This document shows, piece after piece, positions 56,311-64,000 of a stretch of DNA of 64,000 nucleotides. A program made the position numbers and the translations under genes. The notes below the pieces were generated by a model, which searched no databases, was not told the origin of the DNA, and was given only the letters and a program-made list of their open reading frames with translations. Every line of letters begins with the position of its first letter. The stretch's first letter is position 1. This stretch comes from Chryseobacterium gleum (lineage in GTDB: Bacteria; Bacteroidota; Bacteroidia; Flavobacteriales; Flavobacteriaceae), in contig CAMCVI010000010.1 of NCBI GenBank assembly GCA_945881885.1, forward strand, positions 1-64,000. The letters run 5' to 3'.

Positions 56311-56835
56311 ATGTATCAAAATTATAAAAACGTAGAATTAGTGAAACCAGCAGGTCTTGAATTAAAAGACCGTTTGGTGAGTGTTAATCGTGTTACTAAA
56401 GTAACTAAAGGTGGTAGAGCTTTTGGTTTTTCAGCTATCGTTGTAGTTGGAGATGAAAATGGAGTAGTAGGTCACGGTTTAGGAAAATCTAAAGATGTTT
56501 CTGAAGCAATTGCGAAAGCAGTAGAAGATGCTAAGAAAAATTTAGTAAAAATTCCTTTAAGTGGACAATCTGTTCCTCATGAGCAAAAAGGTAAATTTGG
56601 TGGTGCTAGAGTATTCTTAATGCCAGCTTCACACGGTACTGGAGTTATTGCTGGTGGTGCTGTACGTGCGGTATTAGAATCAGTTGGTGTACACGATGTG
56701 TTATCTAAATCTCAAGGTTCATCAAATCCTCACAACGTAGTGAAAGCAACTTTTGATGCTTTGTTACAAATGAGAAGTGCTCTTACCGTTGCAAAACAAA
56801 GAGGAGTATCTTTAGATAAAGTATTTAAAGGATAA
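56311..56835 (+). CDS. rpsE: 30S ribosomal protein S5
   Basis: Decoding fidelity protein near the mRNA entrance. The 174 residues contain [42 protein letters not shown] and [27 protein letters not shown], with the double-stranded RNA-binding fold. rpmD follows after 11 bases with a good AGGAG sequence, rare in this window. Confidence 0.99.
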   Translation: MYQNYKNVELVKPAGLELKDRLVSVNRVTKVTKGGRAFGFSAIVVVGDENGVVGHGLGKSKDVSEAIAKAVEDAKKNLVKIPLSGQSVPHEQKGKFGGARVFLMPASHGTGVIAGGAVRAVLESVGVHDVLSKSQGSSNPHNVVKATFDALLQMRSALTVAKQRGVSLDKVFKG

Positions 56836-56846
56836 ATCAAGGAGAT

Positions 56847-57026
56847 ATGAAAATTTTAGTAAAACAAGTTAGAAGTAAAATCAACTGTCCATTAGACCAA
56901 AAGAGAACATTAATCGCTCTTGGTATCAGAAAAATGGGTCAAGTTGTTGAGCACGACGCAAGTCCTGCTGTACTTGGAATGGTAAATAAAGTTAAACACT
57001 TAGTTTCTGTTGAAGAAACTAAATAA
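56847..57026 (+). CDS. rpmD: 50S ribosomal protein L30
   Basis: A 59-residue gene too short for many ORF screens, starting at ATG 56847 and ending at TAA 57024-57026. It reads MKILVKQVRSKINC and contains RTLIALGIRKMGQVVEHDASPAVLGMVNKVKHLV, a clear L30. The sequence AAGGAGAT five bases before the ATG is one of the few Shine-Dalgarno sites here. Position between rpsE and rplO is universal. Confidence 0.97.
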   Translation: MKILVKQVRSKINCPLDQKRTLIALGIRKMGQVVEHDASPAVLGMVNKVKHLVSVEETK

Positions 57027-57039
57027 CAATATACATGTT

Positions 57040-57492
57040 ATGAATTTAAGTAATTTACAACCAGCAGAAGGTTCTGTTCACAACCAAAACAAAAGAGTAG
57101 GTAGAGGTGAAGGTTCTGGTAAAGGTGGTACCTCTACAAGAGGTCACAAAGGAGCCAAATCTCGTTCTGGTTATTCAAAGAAAATTGGTTTTGAAGGAGG
57201 TCAAATGCCCCTTCAACGAAGAGTACCAAAATTTGGTTTTAAAAACATCAATAGAGTAGAATATCAAGGTATAAATCTTGATACTTTACAAGGTTTAGTA
57301 GCAAACGGTGTAATCTCAGAAGCTGTAGATTTTACAGTATTTGTAGAAACACGTTTGGCTACCAAAAATAGCTTAGTAAAGATTTTAGGAAGAGGTGAGC
57401 TAAAAACAAAATTAAAAGTTAGTGCTCACAAATTTACTGCAACTGCAAAAGCGGCCATCGAAGCTGCTGGAGGAGAAGTAGTAATTCTTTAA
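57040..57492 (+). CDS. rplO: 50S ribosomal protein L15
   Basis: Late-assembly large-subunit protein. The 150 residues start at the ATG at 57040 (MNLSNLQPAEGSVHNQNKRVGRGEGSGKGGT), 13 bases after rpmD; an upstream ATG ten codons earlier overlaps rpmD and is rejected. GHKGAKSRSGYSKKIGFEGGQMPLQRRVPKFGF is the family core. secY starts 11 bases after its stop. Confidence 0.98.
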   Translation: MNLSNLQPAEGSVHNQNKRVGRGEGSGKGGTSTRGHKGAKSRSGYSKKIGFEGGQMPLQRRVPKFGFKNINRVEYQGINLDTLQGLVANGVISEAVDFTVFVETRLATKNSLVKILGRGELKTKLKVSAHKFTATAKAAIEAAGGEVVIL

Positions 57493-57503
57493 TTAGTATC
57501 ACT

Positions 57504-58841
57504 ATGAAGAAATTTATAGAATCATTTATCAATGTTTGGAAAATAGAAGAACTAAAAAATAAAATTTTAGTGACTCTTGGAATATTACTTGTGTACCGTT
57601 TTGGCTCACAAGTAACTTTACCAGGTATTGATTCAACTAAATTGCAAAGTCTATCTAATCAAACAGAAGGTGGAATCGGTTGGTTAATTAATGTATTTAC
57701 AGGTGGTGCTTTCTCGGAAGCTTCTATCTTTGCATTAGGTATTATGCCTTACATCTCTGCATCGATTGTAGTTCAATTAATGGGAATTGCGATTCCTTAT
57801 TTACAAAAACTTCAAAAAGATGGTGAAAGTGGTAGAAAAACACTTAACCAAATTACACGTTGGTTAACTATAGCAATTACATTGGTTCAAGGGCCAGGTT
57901 ATATTTTTAATTTAAAACAAACCTTACCTGCTGAAGCATTTGTAAATCCTGATTTCTTTACTTTCTTCCCTTTATTTGGGTCTGTATTAATTATCGTTTC
58001 GGGAACTATTTTCGCAATGTGGTTAGGAGAAAGAATTACAGAAAAAGGAATTGGTAACGGAATATCACTATTAATTATGGTGGGGATTTTGGCAAGAATG
58101 CCAGAAGCATTTATACAAGAAGTAGGAACTAACAGTAGTAACCCAATGAAAATAATTATCGAAGTAATTATTTGGTTATTGGTTATTATAGCTACCATTT
58201 TATTAGTTATGGCTTTGAGAAAAGTTCAGGTGCAATACGCACGTCGATCAGTTTCTGGAGATTTCGAATCAGATTCAATGGATGATAACAGACAATTCAT
58301 TCCATTAAAATTGAATTCTGCAGGTGTTATGCCAATTATTTTTGCGCAAGCAATCATGTTCATACCTGCTGCATTAGCTGGATTATCTAAGTCGGACACG
58401 GCTTTAAGCATTTCAAATATGTTTAAAGATCCTTTCGGTTTAGTTTATAATGTAGTTTTTGCCTTATTAATTGTTATTTTTACGTATTTTTACACCGCTA
58501 TTACGGTACCAACCAATAAAATGGCAGATGACTTAAAAAGAAGTGGAGGTTTTATTCCAGGTATCAAACCAGGGGCTGAAACTGGAGATTTCCTTGATAA
58601 GTTAATGTCTCTAATCACGTTTCCAGGTTCATTATTCTTAGCTTTAATTGCAGTGTTCCCTGCTATTATTCACGGAATGTTAGATGTTCAAGGCGCGTGG
58701 GCTTACTTTTATGGTGGTACTTCGTTAATTATTATGGTCGGAGTTGCAATCGACACAATTCAACAAATTAATTCATATTTGTTAAACAAACATTATGATG
58801 GTTTAATGAAAAGTGGTAAAAATAGAAAAGCTGTCGCTTAA
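57504..58841 (+). CDS. secY: Protein translocase subunit SecY
   Basis: Channel protein of the Sec translocon in the inner membrane. The 445 residues have ten membrane segments. Family blocks visible are GSQVTLPGID, ALGIMPYISASIVVQLM, ERITEKGIGNGISLLIM, LKLNSAGVMPIIFAQAI-like PLKLNSAGVMPIIFAQ, and DLKRSGGFIPGIKPG. It is in its standard place after rplO; infA starts six bases later. Confidence 0.99.
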   Translation: MKKFIESFINVWKIEELKNKILVTLGILLVYRFGSQVTLPGIDSTKLQSLSNQTEGGIGWLINVFTGGAFSEASIFALGIMPYISASIVVQLMGIAIPYLQKLQKDGESGRKTLNQITRWLTIAITLVQGPGYIFNLKQTLPAEAFVNPDFFTFFPLFGSVLIIVSGTIFAMWLGERITEKGIGNGISLLIMVGILARMPEAFIQEVGTNSSNPMKIIIEVIIWLLVIIATILLVMALRKVQVQYARRSVSGDFESDSMDDNRQFIPLKLNSAGVMPIIFAQAIMFIPAALAGLSKSDTALSISNMFKDPFGLVYNVVFALLIVIFTYFYTAITVPTNKMADDLKRSGGFIPGIKPGAETGDFLDKLMSLITFPGSLFLALIAVFPAIIHGMLDVQGAWAYFYGGTSLIIMVGVAIDTIQQINSYLLNKHYDGLMKSGKNRKAVA

Positions 58842-58847
58842 TTAATT

Positions 58848-59063
58848 ATGGCAAAACAATCAGCAATAGAACAAGACGGAAGCATTGTAGAAGCATTATC
58901 TAATGCAATGTTCCGAGTGGAATTAGAAAACGGACATGTTGTAATTGCTCACATCTCAGGTAAAATGCGTATGCATTACATTAAATTACTACCAGGAGAC
59001 AAGGTTAAACTTGAAATGAGCCCTTACGATTTGTCAAAAGCTAGAATTACTTATAGATACTAA
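58848..59063 (+). CDS. infA: Translation initiation factor IF-1
   Basis: Small OB-fold factor that occupies the A site during initiation. The 71 residues contain [65 protein letters not shown] blocks. The following 70 bases contain a microrepeat before rpmJ. Confidence 0.99.
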   Translation: MAKQSAIEQDGSIVEALSNAMFRVELENGHVVIAHISGKMRMHYIKLLPGDKVKLEMSPYDLSKARITYRY

Positions 59064-59067
59064 AAAA

Positions 59068-59126
59068 GCAATAGGCAATAGGCAATAAGCAGTTAGCTTA
59101 AAGCATAAAGCATATAGCATAAAGCA
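59068..59126 (+). repeat. Short tandem repeats between infA and rpmJ
   Basis: Units GCAATAG, GCAATAG, GCAATAAG (from 59068) are followed by AAAGCAT, AAAGCAT, ATAGCAT, AAAGCA (59100-59126). It is a low-complexity microrepeat inside the ribosomal operon. Confidence 0.7.
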
Positions 59127-59133
59127 AATTAAG

Positions 59134-59250
59134 ATGAAAGTAAGAGCATCAGTTAAAAAAAGAAGCGCAGAATGTATTATCGTGCGTAGAAAAGGAAGAT
59201 TATACGTTATTAACAAAAAGAATCCTAGATTTAAACAAAGACAAGGATAA
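59134..59250 (+). CDS. rpmJ: 50S ribosomal protein L36 (zinc-independent type)
   Basis: A 38-residue gene, ATG 59134 to TAA 59248-59250, starting [23 protein letters not shown] and ending [10 protein letters not shown]. Only one Cys is present and the zinc ligands of the C-plus form are absent, so it needs no zinc. rpsM starts two bases after its stop. Confidence 0.97.
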
Positions 59251-59252
59251 TT

Positions 59253-59627
59253 ATGGCAAGAATAGCAGGGGTCGATATCCCAAAAAACAAAAGAGGAGTT
59301 ATCGCTTTAACATACATTTTTGGTATGGGTAAAAGTAGAGCTATTGAGGTTTTAGAAAAAGCCAAAGTAAGCCAAGATAAAAAAGTATCTGATTGGAATG
59401 ATGACGAAATCGGAGCAATTCGTGAAGCGGTTTCATCATTTAAAATCGAAGGTGAATTACGTTCAGAAATCACATTAAACATCAAACGTTTAATGGATAT
59501 CGGATGTCAAAGAGGTATTCGCCATAGAGCAGGATTACCTTTAAGAGGTCAAAGAACAAAAAACAACTCGAGAACAAGAAAAGGTAAAAGAAAAACTGTT
59601 GCTAACAAGAAAAAAGCAACTAAATAG
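59253..59627 (+). CDS. rpsM: 30S ribosomal protein S13
   Basis: Head protein contacting P-site tRNA and 23S rRNA (bridge B1). The 124 residues contain [57 protein letters not shown] and a Lys-rich tail. rpsK follows after eight bases. Confidence 0.99.
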   Translation: MARIAGVDIPKNKRGVIALTYIFGMGKSRAIEVLEKAKVSQDKKVSDWNDDEIGAIREAVSSFKIEGELRSEITLNIKRLMDIGCQRGIRHRAGLPLRGQRTKNNSRTRKGKRKTVANKKKATK

Positions 59628-59635
59628 TAAATAAT

Positions 59636-60019
59636 ATGGCTAAGGCAACTGCAAAAAAACGTAAAGTTATCGTTGAGTCTTCTGGAGAAGCACATATTAG
59701 CGCTACTTTTAACAACATCATCATTTCGTTAACAAACAAAAAAGGTGAAGTTATTTCTTGGTCGTCAGCTGGTAAAATGGGTTTCAGAGGTTCTAAAAAG
59801 AACACTCCATACGCTGCCCAAATGGCCGCTGAAGATTGTGGAAAAGTAGCTCTTGAAGCTGGACTTAAAAAAGTAAAAGTTTACGTTAAAGGTCCAGGAA
59901 ATGGTAGAGAATCTGCTATCAGATCAATCCATAATAGTGGAATAGAAGTAACTGAAATTATTGATGTTACTCCAATGCCGCATAATGGATGTCGTCCTCC
60001 AAAGAGAAGAAGAGTATAA
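59636..60019 (+). CDS. rpsK: 30S ribosomal protein S11
   Basis: Platform protein at the mRNA exit/E site. The 127 residues contain [48 protein letters not shown] blocks and [25 protein letters not shown], ending [13 protein letters not shown]. The gap of 87 bases to rpsD holds a structured segment. Confidence 0.99.
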   Translation: MAKATAKKRKVIVESSGEAHISATFNNIIISLTNKKGEVISWSSAGKMGFRGSKKNTPYAAQMAAEDCGKVALEAGLKKVKVYVKGPGNGRESAIRSIHNSGIEVTEIIDVTPMPHNGCRPPKRRRV

Positions 60020-60037
60020 CAATTAGTATAAAACATA

Positions 60038-60087
60038 GGTAGGAATTTAGATTATCGAAGGAAAGACCTTAATTCATAATCCCGACC
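60038..60087 (+). promoter_or_regulatory. Structured leader in the rpsK-rpsD spacer
   Basis: GGTAGG (60038-60043) pairs with CCGACC (60082-60087) with one mismatch, GATTAT (60050-60055) with ATAATC (60076-60081), AAGG (60058-60061) with CCTT (60067-60070) around the loop AAAGA. The stack carries the bulge AATTTA. rpsD starts 20 bases downstream. S4 is a known autoregulator of this group in other bacteria, so this is a candidate S4 site. Confidence 0.55.
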
Positions 60088-60106
60088 TTAAATTAAAATT
60101 TGTAAA

Positions 60107-60712
60107 ATGGCAAGATATACTGGTCCAAAAACAAGAATCGCCCGTAAGTTTGGTGAAGCAATTTTCGGAGAAGATAAAGCTTTCGAAAGAAGAAATTATC
60201 CTCCTGGTCAACATGGTTTGGCAAAAAGAAGAGGTAAAAAGTCTGAATACGCTGTCCAGTTAATGGAAAAGCAAAAAGCAAAATATACCTATGGTATTTT
60301 AGAGCGTCAATTCAGAAATTTATTTGAAAAAGCAGCAGCTGCTTCAGGTGTAACAGGTGAAATCTTGTTACAACTTTGTGAAGCTCGTTTAGACAATGTA
60401 GTTTACAGAATGGGTATTGCACCTACTCGTAGATCTGCACGTCAGTTCGTTTCTCACAGGCACATCACAGTAAATGGTGAATTGGTAAATGTAGCTTCTT
60501 ACCACTTAAAACCTGGCGATATTGTTGCAGTTCGTGAAAAATCTAAATCTTTAGAAGCAATTGAAAGCTCTTTGGCAAACAATTCTTCAGTATATGAGTG
60601 GATTACTTGGAATAATGATACGAAACAAGGTACGTTTGTAACGGTTCCTCAAAGACTTCAAATTCCAGAAAATATTAAAGAGCAACTAATCGTTGAGTTG
60701 TATAACAAATAA
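60107..60712 (+). CDS. rpsD: 30S ribosomal protein S4 (zinc-independent type)
   Basis: Primary assembly protein of the small subunit, also a transcript antitermination factor elsewhere. The 201 residues contain [45 protein letters not shown] [13 protein letters not shown], and the S4 RNA-binding domain [27 protein letters not shown]. The N-terminus has no CxxC pairs, so no zinc is needed. Confidence 0.99.
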   Translation: MARYTGPKTRIARKFGEAIFGEDKAFERRNYPPGQHGLAKRRGKKSEYAVQLMEKQKAKYTYGILERQFRNLFEKAAAASGVTGEILLQLCEARLDNVVYRMGIAPTRRSARQFVSHRHITVNGELVNVASYHLKPGDIVAVREKSKSLEAIESSLANNSSVYEWITWNNDTKQGTFVTVPQRLQIPENIKEQLIVELYNK

Positions 60713-60733
60713 TAATTGACATTAGTCGAAGAT

Positions 60734-61726
60734 ATGGCAATATTTAATTTTCAAAAGCCCGATAAAGTTATCATGATCGATTCAACCGATTTTGAAGGTA
60801 AATTCGAATTTAGACCTTTAGAACCTGGTTACGGATTGACAGTTGGTAACGCTTTAAGAAGAGTTTTACTTTCTGCATTAGAAGGTTTTGCTATTACATC
60901 TGTTAGAATAGAGGGTGTTGAACATGAATTTTCAACAATTTCTGGTGTAGTAGAAGATGTAACTGAAATTATCTTAAATCTTAAACAAGTACGTTTCAAA
61001 CGTCAAATTGAAGATGTAGATAACGAATCAGTTTCTATCTCTCTTTCTGGTAAAGATCAAATTACAGCTGGTGATTTCCAAAAATTTATTTCTGGTTTTC
61101 AAGTTTTAAACCCAGATTTAGTAATTTGTAATCTAGACAGCAAAACAACTATCAACATGGAACTTTCTATCGAAAAAGGTAGAGGTTATGTTCCTGCTGA
61201 AGAAAATAAAAAACCTAATGCTCCTATTGGAACAATTTTTACAGACTCTATTTATACGCCTGTAAAAAATGTGAAGTATTCTATTGAAAACTTCCGTGTT
61301 GAACAAAAAACAGATTACGAAAAATTAGTTTTCGAAATCAAAACAGATGGTTCAATAAATCCTAAAGATGCATTAACAGAAGCAGCTAAAACGTTGATTC
61401 ACCATTTTATGTTGTTTTCTGACGAAAGAATCACTCTAGAGGCTGATGAAATTGCTCAAACTGAATCTTATGATGAGGAATCATTACACATGAGACAACT
61501 ATTGAAAACTAAATTAGTTGATATGGATTTATCAGTAAGAGCTTTGAACTGCTTAAAAGCAGCTGAAGTTGATACCCTTGGAGATTTAGTTTCTTTCAAT
61601 AAAAACGATTTAATGAAATTCCGTAATTTTGGTAAAAAATCCCTAACTGAATTAGATGAGTTAGTGGCTATTAAAAACCTTACTTTCGGAATGGATTTAG
61701 CAAAATACAAATTAGATAAAGAATAA
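60734..61726 (+). CDS. rpoA: DNA-directed RNA polymerase subunit alpha
   Basis: Assembly and regulator-contact subunit of RNA polymerase. The 330 residues start at ATG 60734 ([12 protein letters not shown]); the frame can be extended six codons upstream but that is not conserved. The N-terminal domain holds [27 protein letters not shown] and the C-terminal domain [21 protein letters not shown] and [13 protein letters not shown], the UP-element and activator surface. Standard place after rpsD. Confidence 0.99.
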   Translation: MAIFNFQKPDKVIMIDSTDFEGKFEFRPLEPGYGLTVGNALRRVLLSALEGFAITSVRIEGVEHEFSTISGVVEDVTEIILNLKQVRFKRQIEDVDNESVSISLSGKDQITAGDFQKFISGFQVLNPDLVICNLDSKTTINMELSIEKGRGYVPAEENKKPNAPIGTIFTDSIYTPVKNVKYSIENFRVEQKTDYEKLVFEIKTDGSINPKDALTEAAKTLIHHFMLFSDERITLEADEIAQTESYDEESLHMRQLLKTKLVDMDLSVRALNCLKAAEVDTLGDLVSFNKNDLMKFRNFGKKSLTELDELVAIKNLTFGMDLAKYKLDKE

Positions 61727-61787
61727 TTCATTCATATTTTGCTCTCCAAAGCGGATTGATGCAAGATGAAGATAAAATAATTACGTC

Positions 61788-62294
61788 ATGAGACACGGAA
61801 AAAAATTCAATCATTTAAGTAGACAAACAGGTCATAGAAAAGCAATGCTTGCTAACATGGCATGTTCTCTAATTGAACACAAGCGTATCAATACAACTGT
61901 TGCTAAAGCGAAAGCTTTAAAACAATTTTTTGAGCCTCTTGTAACAAAATCAAAAGAAGATACAACGCACAACAGACGTATTTGTTTTTCTTATTTAAGA
62001 AGTAAATATGCTGTTACTGAATTGTTCAGAGAAGTAGCTGATAAAGTTGCTGATCGTCCAGGAGGTTATACTCGTATTATTAAGTTAGGAAACCGTTTAG
62101 GGGATAACGCTGATATGGCAATGATTGAACTTGTAGATTTTAATACAATTTATTCAACTGCTAAAAAAGAAGTTAAAAAAGCATCTACTCGTAGAGGTAA
62201 ATCAAAAAAATCAGATGAAACTGTAGCGGAAACTCCAGCTGCTGAATCAACTGATACTACTGAAACAACCGAAACAACAGAAGCTTCTGAATAA
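61788..62294 (+). CDS. rplQ: 50S ribosomal protein L17
   Basis: Large-subunit protein near the exit tunnel. The 168 residues contain [37 protein letters not shown], and [22 protein letters not shown]. The C-terminal tail beyond about 125 is a Lys- then Thr/Glu-rich extension ([11 protein letters not shown]), longer than in E. coli but usual in flavobacteria. It ends the alpha operon; a strong terminator follows. Confidence 0.98.
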   Translation: MRHGKKFNHLSRQTGHRKAMLANMACSLIEHKRINTTVAKAKALKQFFEPLVTKSKEDTTHNRRICFSYLRSKYAVTELFREVADKVADRPGGYTRIIKLGNRLGDNADMAMIELVDFNTIYSTAKKEVKKASTRRGKSKKSDETVAETPAAESTDTTETTETTEASE

Positions 62295-62321
62295 TCATGA
62301 AACAATTGATTTAAAATACTT

Positions 62322-62357
62322 AAAAAAGGATAAACAAATTTTTGTTTATCCTTTTTT
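62322..62357 (+). terminator. Terminator of the ribosomal superoperon
   Basis: AAAAAAGGATAAACAAA and TTTGTTTATCCTTTTTT form a 17-pair stem with a two-base loop, followed by more Ts; 27 bases past rplQ. Confidence 0.9.
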
Positions 62358-62375
62358 TTTATAAATACTATAACG

Positions 62376-62383
62376 TAATTTTG
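62376..62383 (+). promoter_or_regulatory. Candidate -7 box for carA
   Basis: TAATTTTG matches TAnnTTTG, 62 bases upstream of the carA ATG. No suitable TTG near 19 bases upstream was seen. Confidence 0.45.
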
Positions 62384-62445
62384 CAACATAAATAAGGTAA
62401 CTTAAAATTAGATGTGTATATCTTTTTTAAAAACTACAATAACTG

Positions 62446-63555
62446 ATGAAATACAATAACAAACAACAAGCAGTACTTTTATTAAAAGACGGGACTATTT
62501 TCTACGGAAAATCAATTGGAATTTCAGGAACAACTTTTGGGGAAATTGCATTTAATACAGGTACAACAGGTTATCAAGAAATATTCACAGATCCTTCATA
62601 TTATGGGCAAATTATGGTTACAACCAATGCGCATATTGGTAATTATGGGGTCAATACAAATGAAGTAGAATCAGATGCTGTTAAAATATCTGGTTTGGTT
62701 TGTAAAAACTTTAGTATGAATTATTCTAGAGTAGACGCTTCTGAAAGTTTGTATGACTACCTAGAAAAACAAAATTTAATAGTAATTTCTGATGTTGATA
62801 CGCGCGCTTTAGTTAGTTATATTAGAGATAACGGCGCTATGAATGCAATTATTTCTTCAGATGGAACTTCAATAGAAGACTTGAAAATAAAATTGGAACA
62901 AGCGCCAAATATGGAAGGTTTAGATTTAGCTTCTGTAGTTTCTACCAAAGAACCTTACTTTTTTGGAGATGAAAATGCAACTTTTAAAATTGCCGCTTTA
63001 GATTTAGGAATCAAAACAAATATCTTAAGAAATTTAGCCAAACGGGATTGCTATATTAAAGTGTTTCCATATAATGCCACTTTTAACGATATGAAAGCGT
63101 TTCATCCAGATGGATATTTTTTATCAAACGGTCCTGGAGATCCAGATCCGCTAGCTGCTGCGCAAGAAGTTGCCAGAAATATTTTAGCTGAAAACAAACC
63201 TTTATTCGGAATTTGTTTAGGACATCAAGTAATTGCTTTAGCTAATGGCATTTCCACATATAAAATGTTCAACGGACACAGAGGAATCAATCATCCGGTG
63301 AAAAACCTGGTAACTGGGAAAGGTGAAATCACTTCTCAAAACCACGGATTTGCTGTAAATAAAGAGCAATTAGAAGGTCATCCAGATTTTGATTTAACAC
63401 ACGTTCATTTAAATGATGGAACCGTTGCAGGAATGAAAATGAAATCTAAAAACTGTTTTTCTGTTCAATATCATCCAGAAGCTAGTCCTGGACCACATGA
63501 TTCAAGTTACTTATTTGATGAGTTTATCGCCAATATAAAAACATCTCAAAACTAA
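62446..63555 (+). CDS. carA: Carbamoyl-phosphate synthase small (glutaminase) subunit
   Basis: Releases ammonia from glutamine for carbamoyl phosphate synthesis, feeding pyrimidine and arginine pathways. The 369 residues have the N-terminal CPSase domain (LLLKDGTIFYGKSIG, GEIAFNTGTTGYQEIFTDPSYYGQI) and a class I glutamine amidotransferase domain with the nucleophile Cys in GICLGHQVIALANG, and the His/Glu in VQYHPEASPGPHD. carB is not in the window. Confidence 0.97.
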   Translation: MKYNNKQQAVLLLKDGTIFYGKSIGISGTTFGEIAFNTGTTGYQEIFTDPSYYGQIMVTTNAHIGNYGVNTNEVESDAVKISGLVCKNFSMNYSRVDASESLYDYLEKQNLIVISDVDTRALVSYIRDNGAMNAIISSDGTSIEDLKIKLEQAPNMEGLDLASVVSTKEPYFFGDENATFKIAALDLGIKTNILRNLAKRDCYIKVFPYNATFNDMKAFHPDGYFLSNGPGDPDPLAAAQEVARNILAENKPLFGICLGHQVIALANGISTYKMFNGHRGINHPVKNLVTGKGEITSQNHGFAVNKEQLEGHPDFDLTHVHLNDGTVAGMKMKSKNCFSVQYHPEASPGPHDSSYLFDEFIANIKTSQN

Positions 63556-63589
63556 AACGTTATCGTTTATAAGTTTTAATTTTAATTAG

Positions 63590-63618
63590 TTGCAAAAAAC
63601 AAAATATATTTAACTTTG
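63590..63618 (+). promoter_or_regulatory. eno promoter
   Basis: TTG (63590-63592), 18 bases, TAACTTTG (63611-63618), then a leader of about 35 bases to the ATG at 63656. It matches the Bacteroidetes consensus. Confidence 0.75.
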
Positions 63619-63649
63619 TTAAGTTAATAATTAAGAATTTAAAAAATAA

Positions 63650-64000
<351 letters not shown>

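Overview
The window is a 64 kb piece of an AT-rich Bacteroidetes chromosome, almost certainly from the family Flavobacteriaceae (Flavobacterium-like). The evidence is the short primary sigma factor, a T9SS C-terminal sorting domain, an XrtF exosortase pair, Bacteroidetes-type promoters (TTG/TTTG, about 19 bases, then TAnnTTTG), few Shine-Dalgarno sequences, and the gene order of the ribosomal block.

Layout. 1-7.9 kb is accessory: a type I restriction-modification pair (hsdM, and hsdS cut by the window edge), a very large secreted M4 metalloprotease with four CUB domains and a T9SS tail, a structured intergenic element, and a tyrosine integrase with a possible attachment scar beside it. 8-11 kb holds a GH53 galactanase lipoprotein, rpe and the primary sigma factor gene rpoD. 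11-17 kb holds a Crp/Fnr-like regulator, a fatty acid hydroxylase family protein and a leftward carotenoid tailoring cluster (crtD-like, cruF-like, crtZ, methyltransferase, crtA-like). 17-19.6 kb holds pnp and rpsO. 19.6-26.3 kb is a compact eight-gene leftward operon with three photolyase/cryptochrome family proteins, a flavin reductase and four small conserved proteins (DUF2805, DUF2452, DUF2071, DUF2256).

26.3-45 kb is mixed: a free-methionine-sulfoxide-reductase-like GAF protein, xrtF and its partner, a probable copper cluster (HYC_CC_PP protein, TonB receptor, HMA protein), a FemAB/GNAT-like protein, a TPR protein, mpl, radC, a GxxExxY gene bracketed by inverted repeats, an ABC transporter with a His-rich permease loop plus a DUF3299-like lipoprotein/secreted protein (possible metal starvation cassette), a YjjG-type nucleotidase, rarA, a rhomboid protease, rlmB and an Omp85-like outer membrane protein.

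45-62.3 kb is the str-S10-spc-alpha ribosomal superoperon (rpsL to rplQ, with fusA, secY, infA and rpoA). It is interrupted by a terminator and new promoter between rpsJ and rplC, a probable internal promoter and stem-loop leader before rpsH, a microrepeat between infA and rpmJ, and a structured spacer before rpsD. carA and the start of eno close the window.

The observations I think most deserve follow-up are the inverted-repeat-bracketed GxxExxY gene, the rpsD and rpsH leader structures, the split of the S10 operon, the apparent leaderless promoters (TAnnTTTG ending 4-5 bases from ATG in four genes), the eight-gene photolyase operon and the C2-like insertion in the M4 protease. No tRNA, rRNA or CRISPR array was found. 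All assignments come from reading the sequence; no database search was run.
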